Positions 16,807 through 25,526 of a stretch of 51,029 nt of DNA are shown in pieces. The translations under genes were made by a program, and so were the position numbers. The stretch is taken from contig DASVQP010000024.1 of assembly GCA_036389135.1 (NCBI GenBank), positions 1-51,029 of the forward strand. Reading direction: 5' to 3'. The notes under the pieces are model-generated. The model ran no database searches and was not told where the DNA came from. It saw nothing but the letters and a program-made list of their open reading frames with translations. The stretch comes from Longimicrobium sp. (GTDB lineage: Bacteria > Gemmatimonadota > Gemmatimonadetes > Longimicrobiales > Longimicrobiaceae). Within the stretch, counting starts at the first letter, position 1. Every line of letters begins with the position of its first letter.

Positions 16807-17820
16807 CTAGAGCCGCCGGATGAGGGCATCGGTGAACGAGTCCGTCGTTCCGGTGCCGCCCAGGTCGGGGGTCAGCGTGTCGTTCTCGCGGATGGCGCCC
16901 TCCAGCGCGGCGATGATGCGGCGCGACGGCTCGCGCATCCCCAGGTGGTCCAGCATCAGCGTGGCGCCCATCAGGAGCGCGGCCGGGTTGGCGATGTTCT
17001 TCCCCGCGATGTCCGGCGCGGAGCCGTGCACCGCCTCGAAGATCGCCGCGTCCTTGCCGATGTTGGCGCCCGGGGCCAGACCGAGGCCGCCCACCAGCCC
17101 CGCGATCTGGTCCGAGAGGATGTCGCCGAACATGTTCTCGCAGACGATCACGTCGAAGCGGTAGGGGTCCATCACCAGCATCATGGCGGTCGCGTCGATG
17201 ATGCGGTCCTCGAACTCCACGCGGCCGGCGTACTCCTTGGCGATCTCCTTCCCCATGTCCAGAAAGAGGCCCTGCGTGTACTTGAGGATGTTGGCCTTGT
17301 GCGCCAACGTCACCTTCTTGCGGCCGTTGTTCACGGCGTACTCGAAGGCGTAGCGCAGGATGCGGTTGACGCCGAAGCGGGTCACCAGCATTACCGACTC
17401 GGCGGCGGCGCGCGGGTCGTCGCCGATGCCGATGTAGTGCTCCACGCCGCTGTACAGCCCCTCGGTGTTCTCGCGGATCAGGACGATGTCGATCCCCTCG
17501 TAGCGCCCGCCCGACACCAGGGTGCGCGCGGGGCGCACGTTGGCGTACAGGTCGAACTCCTTGCGCAGCGCCACGTTGATCGAGCGGAAGCCCACCCCGG
17601 AGGGCGTGGTCAGCGGCCCCTTGAGCGCCACGCGCGTCTCGCGGATGGAGTCGATCGTCTCCTGCGGGAGCGGGGTGTTGTGCGTGGCGACGGCGGAGAC
17701 GCCCGCCGGCCTCTCGTCCCACGTGAGCTCGGCGCCGGCGGCTTCCAGCACGCGCACCACGGCACGGGTGATGTCGGGCCCGATTCCGTCACCGGGGATC
17801 AGCGTTACGGTCTGCGGCAT
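16807..17820 (-). CDS. NAD-dependent isocitrate dehydrogenase (isocitrate/isopropylmalate dehydrogenase family)
   Basis: A 337-residue beta-decarboxylating dehydrogenase converting isocitrate to 2-oxoglutarate in the TCA cycle. Seen: the N-terminus VTLIPGDGIGPDITRAV, the substrate block TPSGVGFRSINVALRKEFDLYANVRP (ends TPSG and NVRP), ENTEGLYSGVEHY, the Lys in HKANILKYTQGLF, the metal-binding Asp region (VCENMFGDILSDQ) and HGSAPDIAGKNIANP near the cofactor site. These fit the short NAD-type IDH better than LeuB, and no leu genes are nearby. Homoisocitrate or tartrate dehydrogenase is a less likely alternative. Two small membrane-protein genes follow immediately. Confidence 0.85.
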   Translation of the reverse strand: MPQTVTLIPGDGIGPDITRAVVRVLEAAGAELTWDERPAGVSAVATHNTPLPQETIDSIRETRVALKGPLTTPSGVGFRSINVALRKEFDLYANVRPARTLVSGGRYEGIDIVLIRENTEGLYSGVEHYIGIGDDPRAAAESVMLVTRFGVNRILRYAFEYAVNNGRKKVTLAHKANILKYTQGLFLDMGKEIAKEYAGRVEFEDRIIDATAMMLVMDPYRFDVIVCENMFGDILSDQIAGLVGGLGLAPGANIGKDAAIFEAVHGSAPDIAGKNIANPAALLMGATLMLDHLGMREPSRRIIAALEGAIRENDTLTPDLGGTGTTDSFTDALIRRL

Positions 17821-17900
17821 GGGGTACGGCTTCAGGGATTAGGGAACAGGAAACTGGGTACAGGACCGATGGGCCGTGCAAGACGGATGCGAGCGCGCGC

Positions 17901-18497
17901 TCAGCGGCTCCCCGCCACCAGCATCCGCTCGGCCAGGGCGGCGGCGGCGCTGGCGAGGGCGGCGCGGTCGAAGGCCGGGCGCTCGTCCCCCTCCGCGTCG
18001 CCGTGCCAGATGACGCGGGCGCTGCGGGCGTCCACCACCGCGGCCGTCATCCTCACGCGGCCCCCGCCGCTCCCCGGCATCCAGCGGGCGGCGCGGGGGA
18101 TCAGCACCACGCGCGCGTCGGTCAGCGCGGAGTAGCGCCGCACGATGCCGCCCAGCGGGTCCACGATGGAGCGCTCGCCGTGGTGGATGTACGGGTCGTC
18201 GGGAAGCGCGCCGGGGTCCGCCGCGTAGCCGGGTGCCCCGCGCAGGGCGCGCCGCAGCTGATCCGGCGTCACCCACTGCGTGCGCGCGTCGCGCTCGGCG
18301 AGGGCGAAGACCAGCTCGCTCGTCGCCTCGTCGCGCGTGCCGACGCCCTCCGCCGCCTGCACGGGAAGGATCAGCACCCGCTGCCCGCCCAGGTCCATCG
18401 CCGGCATCGCCACCGGCGCGGGGACGGGCGCCGGGCCCGGGGCGGCGCGCGGGCCTCCGCACGCGGCGACGGCCAGCACCAGCACGGACGGCCTCAC
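17901..18497 (-). CDS. Putative lipoprotein
   Basis: About 198 residues. A short hydrophobic signal (PSVLVLAVAAC) ends in a lipobox-like LAVAAC followed by GG, then a Pro/Ala linker and a beta-alpha domain (RVLILPVQAAEG...ARVVLIPRAARW...VDARSARVIWHGDAEG). That pattern recalls CsgG/TolB-like or DUF799-type lipoproteins, but I cannot name the family. GTG at 18497 is the best in-frame start and lies inside fold-back repeat copy 3, so the N-terminus and its translation signals derive from the repeat. The start is uncertain. Confidence 0.6.
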   Translation of the reverse strand: MRPSVLVLAVAACGGPRAAPGPAPVPAPVAMPAMDLGGQRVLILPVQAAEGVGTRDEATSELVFALAERDARTQWVTPDQLRRALRGAPGYAADPGALPDDPYIHHGERSIVDPLGGIVRRYSALTDARVVLIPRAARWMPGSGGGRVRMTAAVVDARSARVIWHGDAEGDERPAFDRAALASAAAALAERMLVAGSR

Positions 18498-18587
18498 ACA
18501 GAGCCACAGAGCAACAGAGAGAAAAGCAGAAGGGCTTCTCCGTGGCCTTTCCGTTCCCTCTGTGTCTCTGTGTGAGGCTCTTTTCAC
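18491..18587 (-). repeat. Fold-back repeat family A, copy 3
   Basis: On the minus strand the copy begins at TGAAAAGAGCCTCACACAGAG, that is at the stop codon of the short-chain dehydrogenase. It ends with CTCTGTGTGAGGC, which contains the probable GTG start of the lipoprotein gene. Both neighbours run on the minus strand. Confidence 0.85.
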
Positions 18588-19513
18588 AGGAGGTGCCCGC
18601 CGTCTACGGGGATGACCGCGCCGGTGATGTGGCGCGCGTACTCGGAGCAGAGGAACATGACCACGTTTGCGACGTCCTGCGGATCGCCCAGGCGGCCGAG
18701 GACGGCGCGCTCGCGGGCCGTGTCCAGGATCTCGGCGGGGACGCCGCTGGTGAGGCGCGTGGTGCGGATGTACCCCGGCGCCACCGCGTTCACGTTCACG
18801 TTGCTCGGCCCCAGCTCCAGCGCCGCGGAGCGGGTGAGCCCCAGCAGCCCCGCCTTCGACGCGCTGTAGTTGGCCAGCCCGAACTCGCTGCGGATGCCGT
18901 GCACCGACGACACGTTCACGATCTTGCCGTCCGACTGGCGGCGGAACATGGGCGCCACGGCGCGGATCATGTGAAAGGCGCCCGTCAGGTTGGTGTCCAG
19001 CACCGTCCTCCACTGCTCGTCCGTCAGCCGCCAGAGGGCGCGGTCGCGGGCGATCCCGGCGTTGTTCACCAGGATGTTGATGGCGCCCAGCTCCTCGTGC
19101 GCGTCCTTCACGAAGCGGCTCACCTCGCCCGGGTCGCGCACGTCGCACGATGCGTGGTGCACGCGCACCTCCATCTGCGCGATCTCGCGCGCGGTGGCCT
19201 CGGCCTCCGCGCGCAGGTCCTCGCCGTCGTCGTAGCAGAAGTAGTTGAACGCCACGGCGGCCCCGTGCCGCGCGAACTCCAGCGCGATCGCCCTGCCGAT
19301 CCCCGTGGCCCCGCCGGTGACGATGGCGACGCGCCCCCGCAGGCTGGAGCCGTAGCCCAGCGACTTGCTCTGCGTCTCCTCGCTCATCTCCACCAGGAGC
19401 TGCTCCACCTGGTCCTGCATCTGGACCATCTCGGGAGCGGTCGGGGAGTACTGCGCCGCGGGTTGCGGGGTGTGGCCGTGGGGAAGTCGCTCGCTGGGGT
19501 GCGGAGGCATCAA
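18584..19513 (-). CDS. Short-chain dehydrogenase/reductase (FabG/PhaB-like)
   Basis: Up to 309 residues. The Rossmann core starts near residue 60 with VAIVTGGATGIGRAIA (TGxxxGIG cofactor motif), followed by NNAGI, the catalytic Ser (NVSSVHG), YSASK (Tyr-x3-Lys) and PGYIRT. It ends PVDGG, as in 3-oxoacyl-ACP or acetoacetyl-CoA reductases. About 60 extra N-terminal residues (including MVQMQDQVEQLLVEMSEE) are not part of the fold. Starts at 19513 or 19429 are both possible and no good ribosome-binding site distinguishes them. The physiological substrate is not determined. Confidence 0.82.
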   Translation of the reverse strand: MMPPHPSERLPHGHTPQPAAQYSPTAPEMVQMQDQVEQLLVEMSEETQSKSLGYGSSLRGRVAIVTGGATGIGRAIALEFARHGAAVAFNYFCYDDGEDLRAEAEATAREIAQMEVRVHHASCDVRDPGEVSRFVKDAHEELGAINILVNNAGIARDRALWRLTDEQWRTVLDTNLTGAFHMIRAVAPMFRRQSDGKIVNVSSVHGIRSEFGLANYSASKAGLLGLTRSAALELGPSNVNVNAVAPGYIRTTRLTSGVPAEILDTARERAVLGRLGDPQDVANVVMFLCSEYARHITGAVIPVDGGHLL

Positions 19514-19719
19514 GCGACCCGGAGGTGGGAGGTGCGATGCTGCTGTGCGCGCGGAAGCTTACGGGCGCGGGAGGTTGGGGTGCAAGCTCCCGGCGCGCGG
19601 GCACAGGGCGGCCATCGTTACACAGAGCAAGCTCCGCGCCGGGCCAACGCCGCGCGGGGCGGAGGGTTTCCCCCCCCGCCCCCGCTCGGCGCCCGCACCT
19701 GCGCCCGCACGTGCGCGCG

Positions 19720-20406
19720 CTATGCGTTCGAGAGCGCCCCGGCCCCGTGCTTGATCGAGCGGCCTTCCACCAGGAACACCACGTCCTCGCCGATGTTGGT
19801 GGCGAGGTCGGCGATCCGCTCCAGGTTGCGGCTGGCCAGGAAGAGCGACATCGCGCTGCCGATGCGGCGCGGGTCCTCCATCATGTGCGTCACCAGGATG
19901 CGGAAGACGGAGTCGTGGAGCTGGTCCACACGGTCGTCGCGCCGGCACACCTCGCGCGCGCCCGCCGCGTCGCCGCGCACGAAGCAGTCGAGGGCGTCGG
20001 AGAGCATCTCGCGGGCAAGGCGCGACATCTCGTCGATCTCCGCCAGCTCCATGCTCACCGGGTGCTCCGCCTGGTGCCGCACCCCCTCCGCGATGTTGAC
20101 GGCGTGGTCGCCCACCCGCTCCAGGTCGTTGGAGATCTTCATCGCCATGGTGATCAGCCGGAGGTCGCGCGCCATCGGCTGCTGCAGCGCCAGCAGGTGA
20201 ATGCAGCTGTCGTCCACCGCGATCTCCATGGCGTCCAGATCGTTGTCGCGCGCGATCACCTGCTCCGCGAGCGCCACGTCGCGCTCCGTGCGGGCCTGCA
20301 CCGCCATCCCCACCAGGTCCTCGGCCAGCGCGGACATGTTGAGGAGCTGGTGCTTGAGGCGCGCCAGCTCCTCGTGGAAGTGGCGCACCCCCGGCGTGGG
20401 GCTCAT
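19720..20406 (-). CDS. phoU: Phosphate transport system regulator PhoU
   Basis: A 228-residue all-helical protein made of two three-helix PhoU domains. Typical blocks are [31 protein letters not shown] and, in the second repeat, [22 protein letters not shown] with the metal-binding E/D-x3-D motifs. PhoU represses phosphate signalling through the PstSCAB transporter. The ATG at 20406 overlaps the pstB stop by 4 nt, so it is the last gene of the pst operon. Confidence 0.95.
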   Translation of the reverse strand: MSPTPGVRHFHEELARLKHQLLNMSALAEDLVGMAVQARTERDVALAEQVIARDNDLDAMEIAVDDSCIHLLALQQPMARDLRLITMAMKISNDLERVGDHAVNIAEGVRHQAEHPVSMELAEIDEMSRLAREMLSDALDCFVRGDAAGAREVCRRDDRVDQLHDSVFRILVTHMMEDPRRIGSAMSLFLASRNLERIADLATNIGEDVVFLVEGRSIKHGAGALSNA

Positions 20407-21236
20407 CCGAACCTCCCGGTGATGTACGCCTCGGTGCGGTCCTCGCGCGGGTTGGTGAAGATCTGGTGCGTCGATCCCACCTCCACCAGCCCGCCCATGT
20501 AAAAGAACGCGGTGAGGTCGGAGACGCGCGCCGCCTGCTGCATGTTGTGGGTCACGATCACGATGGTGTACTCGTCCTTGAGCTGGTAGATCAGCTCCTC
20601 GATCTTCTGCGTGGCGATGGGGTCCAGCGCGCTCGCCGGCTCGTCCATCAGCAGCACCTCCGGCTGCACCGCCAGCGCCCGCGCGATGCACAGGCGCTGC
20701 TGCTGGCCTCCGGAAAGACCGAGCGCGCTGCGGTCCAGGCGGTCCTTGACCTCGTCCCACAGCGCGGAGGACTGCAGCGAGCGCTCCACGATCTCGTTGA
20801 GCTCCGCGCGGCCGCGGGCGAGGCCGTTGACGCGGGCGCCGTACGCCACGTTGTCGTAGATCGACTTGGGGAACGGGTTGGACTTCTGGAAGACCATCCC
20901 CACCCGCTTGCGCAGGTTCACCACGTCGAGCCCCTCGCGGTATACGGACTCGCCGCGGATCAGGATTTCGCCGTCGTGCCGCACGCCGGGGATCAGGTCG
21001 TTCATGCGGTTGATGGAGCGCAGAAAGGTGCTCTTGCCGCACCCGGACGGGCCGATCAGCGCCGTCACCTGCCGCTCGGGCACCTCCAGCGTGATGTCGT
21101 TGAGCGCGCGGTTGTTGCCGTACCAGAAGGAGAAGTCGCGCGCCTCCACGGCGAGCGGCACGGTGCCGGTCGATGCGTTGCCGGGCGCGTCCGGCACGGT
21201 GCGCGGCGCGGCGGTGGCGATCTGTTGCATGGTCAT
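20403..21236 (-). CDS. pstB: Phosphate ABC transporter ATP-binding protein PstB
   Basis: A 277-residue ABC ATPase energising high-affinity phosphate uptake. Seen: Walker [10 protein letters not shown], a Q-loop ([15 protein letters not shown], typical of PstB), signature [15 protein letters not shown], Walker [14 protein letters not shown] and the H-loop [16 protein letters not shown]. The start was taken at ATG 21236, which overlaps the pstA stop; a second ATG lies two codons later. About 25 extra N-terminal residues precede the ABC domain. Confidence 0.96.
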   Translation of the reverse strand: MTMQQIATAAPRTVPDAPGNASTGTVPLAVEARDFSFWYGNNRALNDITLEVPERQVTALIGPSGCGKSTFLRSINRMNDLIPGVRHDGEILIRGESVYREGLDVVNLRKRVGMVFQKSNPFPKSIYDNVAYGARVNGLARGRAELNEIVERSLQSSALWDEVKDRLDRSALGLSGGQQQRLCIARALAVQPEVLLMDEPASALDPIATQKIEELIYQLKDEYTIVIVTHNMQQAARVSDLTAFFYMGGLVEVGSTHQIFTNPREDRTEAYITGRFG

Positions 21237-22102
21237 CGTCCCTTGTACGGGCTGCGGATGAAGAGGCGGGCCGTGAGGCTCACCCCCAGCACCAGTGCAA
21301 TCAGCAGGAGCGACGCGGCCCAGGCCAGGCGGTGCCACTCCTCGTAGGGCGAGATGGCGTACTGGAAGATCTGCACGGGAAGCGCGGCGATCGGCTCGCT
21401 CAGCTTCCATCCCCAGAACGGGTTGCCGAGCGCGGTAAAGAGGAGCGGCGCCGTCTCGCCCGAGATGCGCGCCAGCGACACCAGCACGCCGGTCAGGATG
21501 CCGCTGCGCGCCGCGGGAAGCACGATCCCCAGCGTGGTGCGCCAGCGGGTGAAGCCCAGCGCCAGGCCACCGTCGCGCAGCTCGCGGGGCACCAGGCGCA
21601 CCATCTCCTCGGTGGTGCGGGTGACCATGGGGATGAGCATGATGGCCAGCGCCACGCCCCCCGCCAGCGCGGAGAAGTGCCCCATCGACACCACCACCCA
21701 CGCCCACACGAAGATGCCGATGACGATGGACGGGATGCCGTTCATCACGTCGGTGATGAAGCGCACGGCGTTGGCCACGCGGCTCCCCTCCGCCTCGGCC
21801 AGAAAAAGCCCCGCGCCGATGGCCACCGGCAGCCCGAAGACGGCGCCGAGCCCCACCAGGATGCCGGTGCCCAGGATGCCGTTCCCCACCCCGCCGCCGG
21901 GCTCGCCCACCGGCGCCGGGGTCTCGGTGAAGAAGTCGCCGTTCATGGCCGCGATCCCGGCCCGCAGCAGGTGCCACAGGATCAGCACCAGCGGGAGCAC
22001 CGTGAGCAGCGCCGCCACCCCGGTCATCGCCAGCATCACCGTGCTGGTGGTGCGCCGCCGCCGGTCGCGCCACGAGGGCGCGGTCACAGTCGGAGTGTTC
22101 AT
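21233..22102 (-). CDS. pstA: Phosphate ABC transporter permease PstA
   Basis: A 289-residue inner-membrane permease with about six hydrophobic helices. The cytoplasmic EAA-type loop is visible as [28 protein letters not shown] (ends VPRE and LPAA). It forms the transport channel with PstC. It is separated from pstC by a 343-bp inverted-repeat element instead of the usual tight coupling. It overlaps pstB by 4 nt. Confidence 0.94.
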   Translation of the reverse strand: MNTPTVTAPSWRDRRRRTTSTVMLAMTGVAALLTVLPLVLILWHLLRAGIAAMNGDFFTETPAPVGEPGGGVGNGILGTGILVGLGAVFGLPVAIGAGLFLAEAEGSRVANAVRFITDVMNGIPSIVIGIFVWAWVVVSMGHFSALAGGVALAIMLIPMVTRTTEEMVRLVPRELRDGGLALGFTRWRTTLGIVLPAARSGILTGVLVSLARISGETAPLLFTALGNPFWGWKLSEPIAALPVQIFQYAISPYEEWHRLAWAASLLLIALVLGVSLTARLFIRSPYKGR

Positions 22103-22163
22103 GTCAGGCGCCCCACCTCCGCCCCGCCCGGATGGCTCATGCCAGGTGCGGACGAGGGTGCAT

Positions 22164-22506
22164 CATTTCCTGAACGAAGCGCCGCCCGGTACCCGCCCTC
22201 GCGCCGCACCCCTGGCGCGGAGTGAAGGAGACGGGCTCTGTCGAACGCGCAGATCCAACCCATGTTCGGTAGATGGTTCGGTCCATGGTGCCCGGCGTGC
22301 GGCGCGAGCGGCATGCGCAGGTGTATCGAGGCCATGGCCGGGTCGGGCTGCGGGATGAGCGCTTCGGTGGCGGAGCGCGCTTCGATCTGCACGTACCAGC
22401 TTCGAACATGGGCCGGTGCGGTGCAAGTGGCGGAGGCCGTCTCCTTCACTCGGCGCCACAGGATTGTGCGGGTGCAGGTGCGGTGCGGCGCTTCGTTCAG
22501 GAAATG
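22164..22506. repeat. 343-bp inverted-repeat (fold-back/MITE-like) element between pstC and pstA
   Basis: The left arm (22164-22268) begins CATTTCCTGAACGAAGCGCC and ends CCATGTTCG. The reverse complement of the right arm (22403-22506) begins and ends with the same bases, and shares blocks such as GAGTGAAGGAGACGG. The arms are about 105 bp and clearly similar but not identical. The interior of about 134 bp has no convincing gene. It occupies most of the gap inside the pst operon. Confidence 0.75.
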
Positions 22507-22563
22507 GGGGTGTCTCGTCCGCGGTGGCGCGGCGGAGCCGTGGGGGTCGTGGATTCTCATCGT

Positions 22564-23562
22564 CTACTTCCCCGCGCGGCGCGCGACGCGCCACACCAGC
22601 AGGCGCGCGACCGAGTTCACCACGATGGTGATGCCGAAGAGGATCAGGCCGATCTCCATGAGCGCGGCCAGGTGCAGGTCGTCCGACGCCTCGCTGAACT
22701 CGTTGGCGAGCACGCTGGCCATGGTGTAGCCGGGCGCGAAGAGCGAGGTGGGGATGTCTGGCCGGTTGCCGATGACCATGGTGATGGCCATCGTCTCGCC
22801 CAGCGCGCGGCCCAGCCCCAGGATGGTGGCGCCGATGATCCCCGGCACCGCGTAGGGGAGCACGACCTGCCAGGTCATCTCCCAGCGCGTGGCGCCCAGC
22901 GCGAGCGCGGCCTCACGCTGGTCGCGCGGCACGGCGGCCAGAACCTCGCGCGACACGGCGGAGATGAAGGGGACGATCATGATGGCCAGGATCGCCCCGC
23001 CGGCCATGATGCTGGTGCCGTACGCCGGCCCGGCGAAGAGCGGAAACGAGTCGCCGAACGCGCTGGCGAGCGGCTGCTGGATGCTGGAGCGCAGCCAGGG
23101 CACCAGCACGAAGATCCCCCACAGCCCGTAGACCACGGAGGGGATGGCGGCCAGCAGCTCGGTGCCGAAGGCCACCGGCGCGGCGATCCAGCGCGGCGAC
23201 AGCTCGGTCAAAAAGATGGCGAGCCCCACCGCCAGCGGCACCGCGATCAGCAACGCCAGGAGCGACGACGCCAGCGTGCCGAAGATGAACGGAAGCGCGC
23301 CGTAGCTCCCCGCCACCGGGTTCCAGTCCGATCCGATGATGAAGCCGCCGCCGAACCGCTGCAGCGCGGGCCAGGCGGCGGTCCCCACGCGCAGCAGGAT
23401 GAAGCCGAAGAGGATGGGGATCGCCGCGCCGAACGCGCCCAGCGTGATGGCGTAGGCGCGGTCCGCCAGGTTGCCGTGGCGCACGGACGGGAAGACGCGG
23501 CGGACCCTGGAACGGGGTCCACCGCCCGCCAGCACGCCGGCCTGCTCGGGAGTGGGCTGCAT
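22564..23562 (-). CDS. pstC: Phosphate ABC transporter permease PstC
   Basis: A 332-residue permease with six or more hydrophobic helices after a basic N-terminal region. The EAA loop reads VPRDQREAALALGATRWEM, followed by GRALGETMA, typical of PstC. The gene follows pstS after 7 nt and pairs with PstA in the membrane. Downstream (minus strand) the operon is interrupted by the inverted-repeat element. Confidence 0.95.
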   Translation of the reverse strand: MQPTPEQAGVLAGGGPRSRVRRVFPSVRHGNLADRAYAITLGAFGAAIPILFGFILLRVGTAAWPALQRFGGGFIIGSDWNPVAGSYGALPFIFGTLASSLLALLIAVPLAVGLAIFLTELSPRWIAAPVAFGTELLAAIPSVVYGLWGIFVLVPWLRSSIQQPLASAFGDSFPLFAGPAYGTSIMAGGAILAIMIVPFISAVSREVLAAVPRDQREAALALGATRWEMTWQVVLPYAVPGIIGATILGLGRALGETMAITMVIGNRPDIPTSLFAPGYTMASVLANEFSEASDDLHLAALMEIGLILFGITIVVNSVARLLVWRVARRAGK

Positions 23563-23569
23563 AAGCGCG

Positions 23570-24673
23570 TCAGCCGGCCAGCGCGGGCTGGCGCTGGGGG
23601 CCGCAGGTGACGCCCTGGAGCTTCCGCAGCACCTCCGCGCGCACCGCCTCCGGCAACGGCGCGTAGTGGAGCTGCCGCGCCATCTCGCCGCCCTCGGCCA
23701 GCGTCCAGCGCACCAGCCCCACGAGCGCCCGCGCCTTGCCGCAATCCTCCATCTGCCCAGGGACCAGCAGGTAGGTGAACGACGCCACCGGGTACGCCTG
23801 CGCGCCGGGGGCGTTCACCACCGACATGCGCAGGTCAGGATGCTGCCGGAGCTGCTCGCCGAGGTCGGCGGCCGCGGCGGTGGTCGACTCCACGCTGGGC
23901 TGCACGAAGGCGCCGGCCGAGTTGCGCAGCGCCGTCACCGGGAGCTGGTTCTGCGTGGCGTAGGCGAGCTCCACGTATCCGATGGCCCCCTCGCTCTGCT
24001 TCACCGAGCCCGTCACCCCCTCGTTGCCCTTGGCGCCCAGACCGGTGGGCCATTTCACCGACTTCCCCGTCCCCACCTGCTGCTTCCACTCCGGGCTGAC
24101 GGTGGCCAGGTAGTCGGTGAAGACGTGCGTCGTGCCGCTCCCGTCCGTGCGGTACACGGGGAGGATGTCGGCGTTGGGAAGCGTGACGCCGGGGTTGAGC
24201 CCGGCGATCCGCGCGTCGTTCCACTTGCGGATGGTGCCCAGGTAGATGGCGGCCAGCGTCGGTCCGTCCAGCCGCAGCGGCTGCCGCAGCCCCGGAATGT
24301 TGTACGACACCGCCACCGAGCCCAGCACCGTGGGCACGTGCAGGATTTCCGGCTTGCGGGCCAGCTCCGCGTCCGTCATCGGCGCGTCCGAGGCGCCGAA
24401 GTCCACGGTGCCCTGCGTGATCTGCCGGATGCCGGCGCCCGAGCCCACGGAGGCGTAGTTCACGCGCACCGGGTTGCTCTGGCCGTAGGTGGCGAACCAC
24501 TTGGAGTAGATGGGCATGGGAAAGGTGGCGCCCGCGCCCGTAAGCGTAACGGTGCCCGGTGCGGCGCCCGCGCTTCCCTTCATCGCACCCGGCGTGCTCC
24601 CCCCGCCGTCCCCGCCGCACGCGGCGAGGATGGAGAGAGCGAGCGCGGCGGGAAAAAATCGACGATTCGTCAT
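23570..24673 (-). CDS. pstS: Periplasmic phosphate-binding lipoprotein PstS
   Basis: A 367-residue solute-binding protein. A lipoprotein signal ends in ILAAC (Cys19), then a Gly/Ser linker and the binding fold with LTGAGATFPMPIYSKW, the phosphate-contact motif RTDGSGTTHVFTDYL, GAIGYVELAYA and a C-terminal lobe. It captures phosphate for PstCAB. It is the first gene of the operon, behind a stretch of GTTAC repeats that resembles a Pho box. Confidence 0.96.
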   Translation of the reverse strand: MTNRRFFPAALALSILAACGGDGGGSTPGAMKGSAGAAPGTVTLTGAGATFPMPIYSKWFATYGQSNPVRVNYASVGSGAGIRQITQGTVDFGASDAPMTDAELARKPEILHVPTVLGSVAVSYNIPGLRQPLRLDGPTLAAIYLGTIRKWNDARIAGLNPGVTLPNADILPVYRTDGSGTTHVFTDYLATVSPEWKQQVGTGKSVKWPTGLGAKGNEGVTGSVKQSEGAIGYVELAYATQNQLPVTALRNSAGAFVQPSVESTTAAAADLGEQLRQHPDLRMSVVNAPGAQAYPVASFTYLLVPGQMEDCGKARALVGLVRWTLAEGGEMARQLHYAPLPEAVRAEVLRKLQGVTCGPQRQPALAG

Positions 24674-24737
24674 GTCGGTAGTCCACGGTTGGTCGAAGAT
24701 CGGCCTCCTCGATGGCGCGTGATCCTACCCATGCTCC

Positions 24738-24787
24738 GTAACGCGTCGGTAACGGCGGGCCCCCGCAGCGTAACCGGGCCGTGTAAC
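24738..24787 (-). promoter_or_regulatory. Pho-box-like GTTAC repeats upstream of pstS
   Basis: Four GTTAC elements on the minus strand lie at 24787-24783, 24774-24770, 24753-24749 and 24742-24738. Steps are 13, 21 and 11 bp, close to one helical turn and its multiple, as expected for tandem binding of a PhoB/PhoP-type regulator. Confidence 0.6.
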
Positions 24788-24858
24788 ACCCTTTTCCCCG
24801 CGCGGGCCGCACGATAGCTTTGGCGCGGGATTCCGGGACCGGCGCCGGCATGCGGCGC

Positions 24859-24886
24859 GTTACGCACCGGAATGCCTCATCGTTAC
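24859..24886 (+). promoter_or_regulatory. Pho-box-like GTTAC pair upstream of the pit operon
   Basis: GTTAC at 24859-24863 and 24882-24886 (23 bp apart) are oriented toward the DUF47-pit genes, which diverge from pst. With the minus-strand set they make the intergenic region a possible two-way Pho promoter. Confidence 0.45.
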
Positions 24887-24911
24887 ACATCGATTTCCCC
24901 TGGAGGACGCA

Positions 24912-25526
24912 GTGGGCCTCTTTCCAAGAGACGAGCAGTTCTTCCCGATGTTCAGCGAGATGGCCAAGCGCCTCTCGGGGTGCGCGGACCTGATCGCGCA
25001 GATGTTCGCCGAGCCGGCGCGCATCGACGAGCTGGTGTTGGAGATCAAGCGGCTGGAGCACGAGGCGGACGTGATGACGCGCGAGATCAACGCGCGCATC
25101 GACCGCAGCATCGTGACCCCGCTGGACCGCGAGGACATCCACCTGCTGGCCGGCCGCCTGGACAACGTGATCGACCTGCTGGACGGCACCGCGCGCCGCG
25201 TGCAGATGTTCCACGTCCGCCAGATGCGCCCCGAAGCCGCGCGCCTGGCCGACGTGCTGCGCCGCGCCGCCGCGTGCATCGAGGCGGCGGTCATCAACCT
25301 CAAGAAGCCCAAGCTGATGCTGGAGCGCACCAGCCAGCTCAAGGCGCTGGAGGAGGAGGGCGACGCGATCTACTTCGAGGCGGTGCACGCCCTGTTCGCC
25401 AACTCGGCCGGCGACCCGCTCGAGATCATCAAGTGGAAGGAGCTGTTCGACAAGCTCGAGGACGCCATCGACGAGTGCGACCACGTGTCGCACGTGCTGG
25501 AGAGCATCGCCATCAAGAACGGGTGA
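24912..25526 (+). CDS. DUF47/PhoU-like Pit accessory protein
   Basis: A 204-residue all-helical protein of the DUF47 (PhoU-related) family. It starts MGLFPRDEQFFPMFSEMAKRL and has two helical repeats with ELVLEIKRLEHEADVMTREI, LDREDIHLLAGRLDNVIDLLDG and KLEDAIDECDHVSHVLESI, which carry the metal-binding E/D patterns. Family members are coded with Pit-type phosphate carriers and are thought to regulate them. The GTG start at 24912 has GGAGGA upstream. The stop overlaps the pit start. Confidence 0.9.
   Translation: MGLFPRDEQFFPMFSEMAKRLSGCADLIAQMFAEPARIDELVLEIKRLEHEADVMTREINARIDRSIVTPLDREDIHLLAGRLDNVIDLLDGTARRVQMFHVRQMRPEAARLADVLRRAAACIEAAVINLKKPKLMLERTSQLKALEEEGDAIYFEAVHALFANSAGDPLEIIKWKELFDKLEDAIDECDHVSHVLESIAIKNG

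Noticed and set aside
22262-22729. Cys-rich plus-strand open frame within the pst gap
   Set aside because: It runs through the inverted-repeat element and into pstC in antisense. The protein-like look comes from the repeat arms, and no start signal or family is seen.
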